A model generated the notes under the pieces. The model worked only from the letters and a program-made list of their open reading frames with translations. It had not been told where the DNA came from and made no database searches. From Adineta ricciae (taxonomy: Eukaryota; Rotifera; Eurotatoria; Adinetida; Adinetidae): 64,000 bases of DNA. The stretch is from positions 1-64,000 of the forward strand of contig CAJNOJ010000075.1 of NCBI GenBank assembly GCA_905250025.1. Reading direction: 5' to 3'. This document shows, one piece after another, positions 49,301-62,178 of this stretch. The position numbers and the translations under genes are program-made. Numbering within the stretch: position 1 is the first letter of the stretch; every line of letters starts with the position of its first letter.

Positions 49301-52300
49301 GCTTCCGATTCGACAAAGCGTTGTTTTTGTCCGAACACTTCTCGGCGCATTTCCTCTTCCCGATGTTCATCTTGTCGAACTCGGTCACCTAATTCTTCTA
49401 ATTCTTTGGATTTCTTCTTTGTTTCACCGTCGAGTAGTTTCACGTGACGACGTAATTCTTGTAATTCTCGTCGTGCTTCCAATCGCGAACGTTCGACATC
49501 ACGTAAATTGTAACGCAATTCGTTAGAATCCTTTTGTCCTTGAGTTTTTTGCTCTTCGAGAACTAGACACAACAAAAGGTATTCGATATTATGTTATCTA
49601 CTGAAATGCTTACTAATAAGTCGTTGTTTAGCTTCTTCCAAGATTTGTTTCAAATCGATCTTTTCATTTTCGACGTTCTTCAGTTTACTACGTAGATCTT
49701 CGCTGGAATGTAATGATAGTTCTTTATCGCGCTGTTCGTCTTGTAAATATCGTTTCAAGTCCTGGATTTCTTTTCGTTGCAAAGCAATATTTTCTTCGAA
49801 TTCTCGAATGCGTCGGTTCGCATCGATCAAATCGCGCTTCAATTGATCGCGATTGTCTTCGGTGACTTTCAATTGTGTCTTCAATTCAAAGTTTTCATGA
49901 TTCTGCGACTGAATCTTTTGTCGTAGTTGATCAAGATCGTCATTCAAGGTTTTCACATCACGTTCATTGACTGTAATTACATCTTCGAATTTGTTTTGGA
50001 ATTTCTTCAATTCATCTTGCAAAGCTAAAATGACTTGCCGTTCTTGTTCACGATGTAATGCTGCATCACGACGAGTTTTGTCGTATTCAACTTGTAAACG
50101 TAACAAGTCATCTTTTGTCAACGATAATTTTTCAGCCAGAGCATTACGTTCCGATTGAGCCATCGAAAGAAGCTAAAATACAAAATCAAATACAATCGAA
50201 ATGACGCAAGTTCGCTTCGAAAGAGATGAATTTACAAAGTCAATTGAAATAGACATATTCCGCGCCCGAGTTTGAATTTCTCACATGAAAACGTCAATAT
50301 GTGTTCTGTTACGTTAAAATCTTATATATGGCAGGAAAAAAGAGAACTGCCATGTCTTTCAAATCAAAGCTAGGTTCTCTCGGAAGAAAAGGAAGAGAAT
50401 TTTATTTACTTTTTGTTTTTCATTTTCTGCTTCAATCAAAGCATGATCGCGTTCAGACATAATGTTTGCTAGCTCGCGATGTAAATCATCGCGTTCTTGA
50501 CCGAAACGTTGGCTGGAATCATCTTTATCTTTGGTGTGTTGTCGAATGATTTCTTCACGTGATGTTTCTAATTCTTGACGAATCTTTTCTCTTTCCCGTG
50601 TCATACGATCAACATCATCGTCATGAGCTTGTTTGTGCTGACGAAGAGATGTGTCGTGATCTTGTTCTAATTTGGTCAAACGTTCTTGCAATTGATCACG
50701 TGTGCGCGCTGATTTCTCAATTTCAACATTCAATTCAGCATGAAGACGTTGAATTTCATTTTGAAGTTGTTCTTTACGCAATAATAATTCTTGATTTTCA
50801 CCTTCTAATTGTTCGCGTTTAACATCGAGTTGACCGGCGAGGGCTTGAGCTTCGTAGAGAGCTGATTCTAGAGCTTCTTTGCTACAGAAAAAAAGGCAAC
50901 AGTAACAAGATTGATGTTGGAAACGAAGAGAAAAACTGAAACATACTCTGAACGTAATGCACTGATGGTCTAAAATATACGAGAAACAAAGCAGATAAGA
51001 ATGAGAGAGAAAGAGAAATGACATTTTGTGCATACCGAATTCAAAGTTTGATTGTCGCGTTCAGAGCCAGTTAAATCTATGACAAGATTACCACGTTCTT
51101 TAGTTAGGTCTTCTTTTTCTTTGTTCAAACGAATATTGTGATCACTTAACCGTTCGATATCTTTTCGGGCAGCAATCAAATCTTCTGCCAATGTGTTTTT
51201 CAATCGAGTCATCTAATAAGAAAGAAAAGATACAAATGTTTGCAATCTTTTCAAAATAGATCGATCAAGTTTTACTTGTTGAAATTGTTCGACAACATCA
51301 GCTCGTTCTTTATTGGCTGCGCTGAGTTCTTCTTCGATTTGTTGACGACTAACTTCAGTTAGTTGGAGACGGTGAAGAAGCGCTAGAAGAAACAGATATT
51401 AACAAATTGGTCTCTCACACATGCATTGGAAAATTCATTTCGATGGAGAACAACCCATTTGAATTACTTACTATCTCGTTCATTCTCAACATCGATCTTT
51501 TCTTGTTCGACTTTGACTAATTCCTAAACATAACAGTTTCTAACGATTGATATATGTCAAGAATTTCAATTACTTGTCGAAGTGTTGATTTGTCTTGTTC
51601 AGCATCAGATTTTTCATTAAGAATAGCATTCTTTTCTTGTTCGATCTAGCAAATAGGAGACAAAAATGACAATAATTCTCCAATTGATATTTTACATACC
51701 AAGAGAATAATTTTATTCAGTTCGATCTTATCTTGAGCAAGACCTTCGTTGAGTGCTTGAACTTTACAGAGAAGATCTCGTAGAGCTGCACCTTCACTGC
51801 GTTCTTTGCTTAGGTCAAGTTCGACTTCTGCACGATAGAGTTCCGATCGTGACAATGCATCAGCTAAATGAACAAAACTTTGCATGCCGATCAGTCTGAC
51901 AACACTTCGACTTACATAGAACAAGTTTTTCTTGTGATAAGACATCCTTCGCTAGTTTTTCTGCTTGGTAATGTTCGCGTAAATCGGAGACATCTTTCTT
52001 CAATTTTGAAAGTTGACTTTCAAGATTTTCGATCACTTTGATACAACGTTCGTTTTCTTTGACTTGACGAATACGATCTTTTTGCAGATCTTCTTTTTCT
52101 TCTTCGAGTATGTCGCGTTGACGTTGCAGTTCCGTATTTGCTTGATGTAAGCGTTCACAATCCGAACGCAAAGTTTCAATTTGAGAGTTCAATGTCTAAA
52201 TCCAAACAGATACCGATACTCTATGAAGGCGGAAGTATACAAAGCTTACAATGCGAATCTTCTCCATATTCGATCGTTCGTGATTTGATGTTTCAAGAGC

Positions 52301-55300
52301 TGTTTTCGAACGATCACGATCTTGAGCAGTCGAATCAAATTGCCGACGTAAATCTTCGATTTGTGCTTTGTAACTCGCAGATTGTTGTTCGAAGAGACGT
52401 CGTTCAGTTTCGCTTTGATTCAATTGATCTTTCAACAATTGAACTGCATCACGTGTGCTTGATAATTTCGTTTGTAAATCATGCACCTTTAAATACACAA
52501 CATCAGACCAGTTTCGAAATGCAAACTGCTAAATAAAAGTGTCCTACCTGAACTTGACGTTTACTTAACGCAGCATGAACAGCACTGAAGGTACTATCAG
52601 CAAATGATGGTGAAAGACTTCGAGAATGTACCAATGCTGTTTGAGTTAACCGTTGAGGTGAATGAGATCGAGGTGAACGAAGACTGAAACGAAAAGAATA
52701 TCCAAATTAGATCGAGTGGAACTTTTCAAGTCCATCATATGTAACCTTGACTTATCTTTCACTCTTATTAGATAAACATTTTGAAAAGTAAGATGCATAA
52801 TTGCCTCTAGCACCTATTCTTTGAAATAGATTGTTACCTAATTCGCTTCCTTGATTACATAAAGACTTGTCAAGTCTTTTGATTGAAAAGACAACTAAGA
52901 TTGTTCTACATAAAATTTCATTTTCTTTTTCTCAAGTACTTTTATTCATCGTACGATGATTTCTGGAGCACAAAAAAAGAAAACTGTCAATGATTGATAA
53001 AAAACTAAATGTTTGTGTATTTATCTGATGTTAAAATCGATTGCATTGTTTTTTCAACATAATGGAAAATAAATATTGTCTTGCCAAGAGCAGACGTTTG
53101 AACAAAACAAAATAAATCAATTCGACAAGAGCACTCGAACATATTTTCGACTTAGACGGTTTTTAAATCTACCTTATTTTCAACATTCTTTCAAGGTTAT
53201 GCCGGCTCAATTTGTAGAAAGCCTTGAAAATGCTAGCTAACCTTTTAGGACATCACAAATCTGGATTTTTTTTCAAACATATTTTGTTCTTCTCATTTAT
53301 GTTAACTAAAAGAAACCATTGCGGCTAATAGGAAAATATATTTTGTTATTGAGAACACAAAAATGTAAGTGTTCTTGCTGATTAAACTGGTATAATACAA
53401 AAACGCACTTCTCTCTCTTCGATTTCATGATGTTTGTTTTCTAGTTATGATGAAAAAGAAATTCGTAATAACATACCGAGTATAGCTTCGTTCAGGTGAT
53501 TCGAATCGATCGGCACCTCTTAATGGTGATAATTGGCGTGGTGATGTTCGTCCAGTGACATCTCCGTCGTATTGATGTTCTTCATCATTGATGACCGCTT
53601 GAGCAATGTCTCGTAGACGTTGATGAAGACGCTCGGTATCAGCATTGATCTCCCGAGTACGTATGTCCAAATTAGAAGAAGAGCTTTCCTGGAACAAAAA
53701 ACCATTATTGACATTGTCCTTCACGCGACTATTTGAGCGAACCTCATTACTATTAAAGGACGTTCTCAAAAGAAGAAAGTGAAAAGTAACTGATGATCTT
53801 GTGCAAGTGACTGCTCCAATGATCTCTTTTCTAGCAATTGACTAACGATTTCCGTCATATGCATAGTTACGGATGATGAATCGCATCTGATTTAATTATT
53901 CTGATTGAGTTTCTATAAATGATTTTCGTACCTGTGTTCGTCGATACATTCAGACGATGGTCAGACAAGAACCGCAAACCGAAGAAAACGATGTTGATGA
54001 ATGAATGAAAACGAAATGCGAGAAAAAGAAAAGCGAAGAGAGGAGAAGAGAGAAGCGGAGAAGAATTCAAGCTGAAGGCGGTAAGTACTTATGCTTACCA
54101 CACGGCGACGAGAAAGAGACTTTTTTCTTGCGCTGTCTCTCTCTCTCTCTCTCTCTTTGCTTCTCTTTTATAAAATATTTTCAAACAAAAAAAAAAGAAG
54201 AAAGAATGCTAAACAGCAACAGCCGTTGCATCTTATTTCATTTCTGAATTCTTTTCATGCTTCGAGCTATAATTCTCGAGGGCTTCAGCGAAATCAAACA
54301 AGCAAGAGTTGTCAAGTCAGAAATTTGAGCAAATTTCGTAAACAACTTCTTGTGCACATATTTACTTTTATTTGTTAGAAAAGCTACGCAAGTGGTAGAC
54401 TATTGTCTCGCTCTCAAATTTGCTTTTCATTTTATCTCGACAAATCGATTACGAGCAACTGACAGATCGAATGACGATTTCTGTTGTTTTCGTCAGTCGA
54501 AATGCTTAATTAATGAGGAAAATATTTTCTCCGACTCTTAGAAGATCGGCCAGCACATAAGTGAAACGAGAGAAAAGTATGAAAGCTTTCTAAATGGAAA
54601 ATATGCCTTCGAGCTCACCTGCGCAACCGCAGCAGCTTGTGCCATTTTGGTGAGAGTATACCGCAAACAACAGGTAAGCAGCAACGACTGCAAATGCTAG
54701 TAGCGGTTGTTGTTTAATCTTTCTATCCAACTATCGGTACGAATACCACGACAATTGCAGTAAAGTAAACAATTGCGGCCTCCACTATGTAATTTATTAA
54801 CGGGCTTCTTTTATCAAAATACGTCTTTTTTCTCAACCAAAATTTCTTTCCTCTCGCCGATTTTTTTTCTTCTCATTTAGAATTTTTTTGATGACAGAAT
54901 AGAATTGTGTCAATAAACATCAGAAGTAGAAACAAAGGAAAACGAAAGTAAGCGATTGCGAACACAAGTGATTGTACTTTCCAGCCAAGCACTTCGTTTG
55001 AAAAAACATGAGAAATACGAAATAGATCGAGCGAGAGAGAGAGACTTGAAAAAGCAAACTTTCTCATACAACAAAATGACATTAGTATGTTTAATACTTT
55101 CAAATGTTTTTCTTTCGAATGATACATATACATGCATGACGAGAAACGAATAAGTAGAAAGACAAGCCGATCAGTTCGATGAATTGATTATAAAATCAAA
55201 ACGAAAAGTTTGTTTTTTCAACTGTCTATCTGTCGGACGCAATGAAACTCTAGATATTAAATTTCCTCTTCAAGTATCGAAGGACGACAAGTTCATACAA

Positions 55301-57281
55301 TAACAAGAGTATCTATTAGTAAATGTCTTGTTCAAAAAAAAAAGAATCCAACTAACGCGAACGTTTTGAAGGTTGAATTATCTGAAGAAGACGAGAAACT
55401 CACCATGGTTTGATTAGTACGTGTCAGATTGGTAATCGTACTGTCTTTGTCGGTCAATTGATTGCGTAGTTTATCATTGAGTGAAGTCAATTCTTGCAGT
55501 CTAGAACAGCAGAAGAAATGAATGGTTTGACGAAGAAGATATTCGACATACTTTTGTTGTAAATCAGTAATTTCACGTGTTTTCTCTCGGATTTGACTTT
55601 CTAAATTAGTACGATCATTGCGCTCACGTTCGGCTGCAGCCTAAAAGGAAATGTCGTAGATTAGAAAACAACTTCGGAAGCATTTTTCAATATACTTGTC
55701 CTTGAGATTCTGCGGTTTTAGCGGATGTTAGAAAGCTAAAACAAGCACTTGTTAATGATCGACCTGTTTGAGCAAGATCATTTCGAACGCGTGTTAAATC
55801 ACGTTCAGTGGTGCCTTTCAATTCGGTGAATTGTTGACGAAATGAAACGATTTCTCGCCATAGTTCATACATCATGTTGTGTTCTTTATCATAGTATTTA
55901 TTGAATGCCTAATACATATCAGAAAGGAGATGGTTTCGATTGAGAATAAGTCGGTACAAACCCGTGTTTCTTCTTTGAAATCATGTTTTTTCTTTGCTAA
56001 TTCTTCACGAACTTGTTGAAGTTCTTTGGTAAGATGACGAACGTCGTCGCTCAATTGTCGATTAGCTAAATGAGCTTGATCGAGTTGTTCACGGAGAAGA
56101 ATGTTCAATTGGCCTAGATTTGCTGATCTAAACGAGACTTCTTTACCTCATACTCATGAACATGACACTCATACTTTTGTTTTTCTTCTTCAAGAATGAT
56201 AGTACTGGCATCTTGTTCTTCACTATTTTCCGGAATACGAGATTTGTAGGTCAAGCTTGATGGCGTTGGATTACTCGTCGACTAGACCGACTGTTAAAGG
56301 ATGTTTAATAGTGAAAAAGTCGACTTACTGAAACTCGAATACGATCCATGTCGGCTCGTTGTTGATCAGTTAATGATTCCAATTCAGCACATCGTTTTTT
56401 ATATTGTAAAACCTTTAAGTACACAAGAAAACATTCGTTGACTTCGCTTCTTTTTAAAGGAAAGCCCGAACTTTTTCTTGTAGTTTTTGTACGAGTTGTG
56501 CTTGTTTTTGTTGGCCTTCTTGGTAATTAGACAATTTACGTTTGTACGATTGATGTTCTTCTTCTAATCTTCGTCTTAAATCGATATTTTGTTGAACAAG
56601 AACGCGTCGCTCCGGTTCACCATCGCCAGCCTCCGATGCGACATCAATACCATGAGCACGTAAAGATTGCTCGAGCTAAAGAATGGAAACGGAAATATTT
56701 GCTGATTGCATATATTCGCTGACAAAAGTAAAAGCAAACTCTGTTATTTCCCTATGTTTATTAATCATTAGGATTGAAAAATATCATCAAGAATTCTAAA
56801 TATGTTTTTATAAAGTCTTCAATGACAAACCAAGACATAACAAGGTAGTTGATTGAAAAAAAAATGCTTACTCGATCCGATAAGGCGTTGTACCGTATGC
56901 TTAATTCATCTTTCTCTGCGCGAGTTAGATTCAAGACTGTTTCCACCCGATTGAGTTCATCGTTGAGAAAACGATTTTCATCAAGAAGCTGAACTGCACT
57001 TGATGTGCCCATGAGATTCCGAACAGATGATTGACTTGAAACTGTATGCTGAGATCGAGATCGTGTTATTGGTGGCGTACGAATACGATTTACGAATATG
57101 TCTTGCGTTCGACCACGGATCGTCGTACTACGATTTTCATCTTCATCCGAAAGTACTTCTTCTAGATGCTAGAAATACGAAATGTGTACAGGTTTCAGAT
57201 CAACGATCACACCGATGTACAATGCGAGAAAGAAGTTAATACATACAAACGAATTTTCAAGAGGATTGTCATCTCCCATAA
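46345..57281 (-). CDS. CROCC: Rootletin (ciliary rootlet coiled-coil protein)
   Basis: Main structural protein of the ciliary rootlet, also linking centrioles. Largest gene here: about 10.9 kb, likely more than 25 exons. Proposed ATG at 57281 (MGDDNPLENSF). Diagnostic matches, N to C: LQYKKRCAELE; NILLREQLDQAHLANRQLSDD; HNMMYELWREIVSFRQQF with TERDLTRVRNDLAQT; DPEQIRDSLRDYVQN..ERERDD; LQEETIRKSERERKTMLDQ; and RLEKDKNVLKRTLDKV. Most of the rest is heptad-patterned coiled coil. Arg/Ser/Pro-rich non-coil patches occur near 48680-48860 and at the C-terminus. Two introns are unusually long (about 52690-53475 and roughly 53.9-55.4 kb), and exon joins between 53.4 and 55.4 kb are uncertain. Rotifers are heavily ciliated, which fits. 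Confidence 0.92.
54124..54160. repeat. (CT)n simple repeat
   Basis: A short pyrimidine (TC) microsatellite in a long rootletin intron, at about 54137-54157. Confidence 0.6.
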
Positions 57282-59624
57282 TGCCGATGATGAGCGAGAT
57301 TTGCTGATCTTTCACCTGGCAACTAGCTGAACTCGTGTGTTTATAAAATCGAAGCAATTGCTCGAACGTTCTGCTCTTGGTGATGTGACACCACAGGAGT
57401 AACGAAAATGTCTTAACTGCTGACGATAATTACACAGCTATCGAAATAGACGAGAATGAAAAAAGTCGAAGAGAAAAAAACAACTAAGAAAAGAGAAACT
57501 TTTTGATTTTTTGTTTGTTTATTGCCAACGACGAAACGGCATATTTTTTTTTGGTCATTTTCTCAAGAATTTTAACGTGTTTCGAATGTATAAGATGAAT
57601 CTGACCAAATGTTCGGTTGATTGAAATGCATGTAAAATAAAAAACAAACGCTCGCGTTTTCTTCGTCTTCTTCTCAGTTGAAACATTTTCGGTTGTGTGA
57701 AGTTCCATTGCGGTTTTGTGGTTATTCAAAAGGAAAGGAAACCACTAAACAATTATGAAGAAGGAAAAAAGTGAACATCAATATTTAATCATTTCGTGCA
57801 ATCAATTGAGTGCTTGTCCGGCAGTTTCATCATGTCATTCATGTCAATCGTATGATTGTCCAAGGCAATGTTTTATTATTCATAGCAATTCATATTGAAT
57901 ATATGATCGATTAAGACTAACCAAAAGAATCCGTAGGAATCGCTCTAACACATTCTTAAATAGTCAATCGTATGCTTTCAAATATATTGGTCTATGTCTT
58001 GTTCTTGAAACGAAGTGCTTCTGTTTGAAAGTTTGAACACAAAGGAGAGAACGAAAACGCAATGGCATGGAAGAAATCTAATCTCATCAAAGTCAGTGTC
58101 ACTTCAATGATAAAATAAAGAAAAAACTCTGAACTTTTGTTGTACAACGACGTCATACAGTCAAAAATGCGTTGATTATTTATTCGAGTCTGATTCTTTA
58201 CTTCTGTTGTTTCAAGGTTTTAGAATCTCAGGCAGCGAACGTTCTTCTCCTATCAATTCAATGTTGCTTGAGAAAAGAGAGCGCAAGACAAACAAGACAT
58301 AGTTTAATTGAGTATTCTCGTTCGCTACGAATTTTTTATTTGTCTTCGAATGTACATTAGAAGAGATGTGTTTTGCTCTGCGGTTGTTTATTTCAATATT
58401 TCGAAGTTAAAATGCTTGTGTTGTTTGACTTCAAGGCATGAAAAAATCAGTTTAGATTTGGTTACAAATCGTACCGTATCAACAAAGTTTCCATTACTTA
58501 AAATGAAAATCTAATCTAGAGAATAGAAAAAAAAGGAGAACGCGAATGACGAAATTAAGACATTATATTTATGTAAAAAAAATATCTCTTTTTTCCTAAG
58601 GTTTCCTTTTACAAGATTAAATAGACTTGTATGCTTCTTTTGCATCGAATATCAAGGACATGCACAAATTTGTTCTTTCATTCTACTTACACTCGAAAAG
58701 ATGTGGATATAAAGATTTGATTACCAAATATGTAGAATATTAATTAAAATCTAAAACAATATTGAAAAGAAAAGCGAAGAAGACGAACGGTTAATATAAT
58801 CAAATCATTCGTGGTGTTAATGAAACGAAAGAAACGTTGAGACTGAACAAGTATTTAACGTTTTTCTTTTCTCTTATAACACTCGACGAACGTCAACATT
58901 CAATAGGGGATTAATAGCAACCCGAAAAAAATCACCATGAACATTTTGTTCCAATCCAGTCGTTGCCAAGTGATTAACTTCTACTCAAGGTTAAAAGTCA
59001 ATTGAATGATTGAGAAAAATCTGAAACATTACAGAATGACTCACGAATAAGATCAGCGTTTTCTTTCGCAAACTACACTGTGTGATTCTGTGATATAATC
59101 AGGATTCAGTAGATAATGTCTAGGTATCTTACACCGTCAAATTTCAGTTATTCGAAGATAGTTATTGTAATATGGCCGTAAAAATCTATCGGATCCAAGG
59201 GTGGGATTGATGAATTTACGACTAGTATTGAACTATCGAATAACTTTGTCCTATGTAGATATGAGCAAACATGGATTTTAATAGACCCGCTCATCATTTA
59301 ACTTTGAGGCGATATATTCGAACAGAGTCCAACGATTTTTCGTGTAGACTAGCGCCATCTTTACTAAAAACTTGAATATTTTTTCATAACTGAGAATCGA
59401 TTTTTTTCTAAAAGATACTAGAATATAGATTCTATTAGAATTCTATATTTTTCCATCGAAATCAAATACTTGAAATTCTTTCGAAAAAACAAACCATTCA
59501 GTGTATTTTCAGTTCTTCGTCAGTTCGGTTAACTAAACGTCGGAATTACCTAAGAACAATACATGTGTACATTTTCAAATTTTCTTCTAGATTTCGATTA
59601 ATATCTTGCAGAAATCTTTAGAAC
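57282..59624. other. Divergent intergenic region rootletin / NOG1
   Basis: About 2.3 kb between divergent genes. Mostly AT-rich; its right part holds a possible gene relic on the minus strand (listed separately). Confidence 0.45.
58870..59330 (-). pseudogene. Possible decayed or partial gene
   Basis: On the minus strand three coding-like pieces occur in order. The first (about 59270-59170) reads KLFDSSILVVNSSIPPLDPI then FYGHITITIFE and runs into a stop. A 28-nt candidate exon with good splice sites follows (about 59075-59048, FAKENADLI). It joins in frame to VNHLATTGLEQNVHGDFFRV, ending VDVRRVL-stop near 58880. No start codon or family was recognised. Either a relic or an incompletely modelled small gene. 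Confidence 0.3.
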
Positions 59625-62035
59625 ATGGCATCACAATATAATTTTAAGAAAATAGTGACAATTCCAACTGCTCAGGATTTCATCGATATCATCCTCTCGA
59701 AGACTCAACGCAAAACACCAACGGTCGTTCATAAACAATACAAAATCGCTCGTATTCGTAATTTTTACTTACGAAAAATCAAATTTACTCAACAAAGTTT
59801 TCATGATAAACTTCAATTAATTCTTACAGAATTTCCGAAACTTGAAGTCAGTCTTCTATCTTCTACATATCAAAACTTACTGTTTTCAATTGCAGGAAGT
59901 TCATCCATTCTATGCTGATTTAATGAATGTTTTATATGATAAAAATCATTACAAACTCGCTCTTGGTCAATTGAGTATTGCAAAGAATCTAATTGATAAG
60001 TAAGAAAATGCCCGCGTGCATCATTTGTTCATTAGTGTTGCTCTAACTAGCGTGGCTAAAGATTATGGACGAATGATGAAATTTGCTGATTCACTCTATC
60101 GATGTAAATGCTTGAAACGAGCAGCACTAGGAAGGTTTGTATTTTTTACTTCATGTTGATATTTGAGTTTGATTACGATTGCAACTTTAGAATGGCAACT
60201 ATCATTAAACGACAAACTCAAAGTTTACAATATCTGGAACAAGTCCGTCAACATTTGTCGCGTTTACCATCGATCGACCCAAATACACGAACGTTATTAG
60301 TATGCGGTTATCCTAATGTTGGTAAATCAAGTTTTCTTAATAAAATTACTCGTGCTGATGTCGAAGTTCAACCATACGCATTCACAACCAAATCACTCTA
60401 TGTCGGCCACACGGATTATAAATATCTACGTTGGCAAGTTGTGGATACACCGGGTATTCTCGATCATTCGTTAGGTAAACTTGAATTTAACTTTAGTTGG
60501 TCGATTTTGTGTACATATGTTTCTTCTCCTTTCGTAGAGGATCGAAACACAATCGAAATGCAGGCAATTACAGCATTAGCGCATCTTCGTGCTGCGATTC
60601 TTTACGTTATGGATGTTTCTGAAACATGTGGTTATACATTGGAAGAACAAGTAAACAACTGACATTCGTACAGTGTTCATCATTATTTTATTTGATTTTA
60701 GCTCAATCTTTTTAACAATATCAAAGTATTGTTTACAAATAAACCGTTATTGATCGTTGTTAACAAAACTGATATCAAACGACTTGACGAATTGTCCGAA
60801 GAAAAAAAGGTACTTCTTCGAAAGACTTCGCTTTTTTTTCTGAACGCTGTTCGTTTCTAGGCGGTATTCGAACAATTTCGTAAAGATGATATTCGCATCC
60901 TGGAAATGAGCACTTTCTCCGAAGAAGGTGTTATCGAAGTTCGAAATGAAGTAAATTTCAATATGATCAATAACTTTTGCTAATCAGTTTCAACTTCTAG
61001 GCATGCGATCGTTTATTAGCACATCGTGTTGATATCAAATTAAAGAGCCGTAAAGTAAACGATGTTCTCAATCGTTTGCATGTCGTTCAACCACAAAAAC
61101 GAGACGAACGTGTTCGTGCACCATTTATTCCGGAAGGTGTTATTCAACGTTTAGAATCAATGCAAGTGACACCAACGGAATCTACTAAGAAGAAGACCGA
61201 ACGCGATTTAGAAGTTGAACTAGAAGAAGACTATCATTTGGATTTACGTAAAACATGGTCGTTGAAAAATGACAATGAACGTTATGATGTCCTACCGGAA
61301 ATTCATGGCAATAAGAATATTGCTGATTTCATTGATCCGGATATCATGGCGAAATTGGAAGAATTAGAACGGGAGGAAGAGGCACGCGATCAAGCCGGTT
61401 TCTACGATATCGACGAAAGCGAAGACGACGAAGAGACAACAGCTATTCGAAAATTAGCGAAGAAGATTCGTTATAAACGACACGTTATCATCGGTGAAGC
61501 AAGATCCAAGAAACAGGCACGACGAACACCTTCCGTACCACGACCAAAACTACCGGTAGCAAGAGAACGTTTAGAAAGTACCATGAGCGAATTAGGCATT
61601 GATATGGATAACAAAGAAGATGTAAGGAGAAAAAAAAGACAAAGAATAACTCTCATGCACATTGGTTTGTCTCCTTTTTGTAGTCTCATTACGTGGCGAA
61701 GATGCACGAAACACGTAGTCGATCATTGAGTCGACCGGAAACAAAACGCAAACGTGAAGATTCAGAAGGTAACGTTAGAAGTAGCTCGAAACGACCTCGT
61801 GATCAATCTGGCGTCCGAGATGTGACTATGGCTAAACAGGCGAGAAAAATCAACAAGGTTAGTCAACGTAAAATCAATCTTGATGCTCGTACTGGTGAAT
61901 CCGACAGAAGAATATTCGTTAAAAAACCAAAACACTTATGTAAGTCGTCTTCGTCTTTGTTTACACTTGTGTTAATCGTTCTATTCGACTTTAGTTTCCG
62001 GCAAACGATCAACTGGCAAGACAGATCGACGTTAG
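59625..62035 (+). CDS. GTPBP4: Nucleolar GTP-binding protein 1 (NOG1)
   Basis: GTPase required for 60S ribosomal subunit maturation in the nucleolus. Ten exons: 59625-59846, 59896-59999, 60051-60134, 60191-60474, 60538-60650, 60702-60809, 60861-60950, 61001-61621, 61684-61939, 61995-62035 (640 aa; human 634). The N-terminal helical domain includes [23 protein letters not shown] and [16 protein letters not shown]. GTPase motifs are G1 [13 protein letters not shown] and NKTD. The C-terminal half is charged, with [11 protein letters not shown] and a nuclear tail ending [20 protein letters not shown]. Acceptor-like TTCTTCTAG and CTTGCAG lie 34 and 13 nt upstream of the ATG. UNG follows 143 nt downstream. 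Confidence 0.97.
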
Positions 62036-62152
62036 TCTTTGTTTTGTGTTGTTTATTGTTATGTTTCTCGGAATAAATAAAATCAAGGATAAACTATCGA
62101 ACGTCCTTTTGTTTTTATAGCACGAAAGCGATGTTGTTTTCTTATACTGAAT

Positions 62153-62160
62153 TCTTCTAG
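62153..62160 (+). promoter_or_regulatory. Putative trans-splice acceptor before UNG
   Basis: GAATTCTTCTAG ends 18 nt before the UNG ATG at 62179 and about 125 nt after the NOG1 stop. Inferred spliced-leader acceptor in a two-gene cluster. Confidence 0.45.
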
Positions 62161-62178
62161 ATCGAAATAAAGAAGAAT

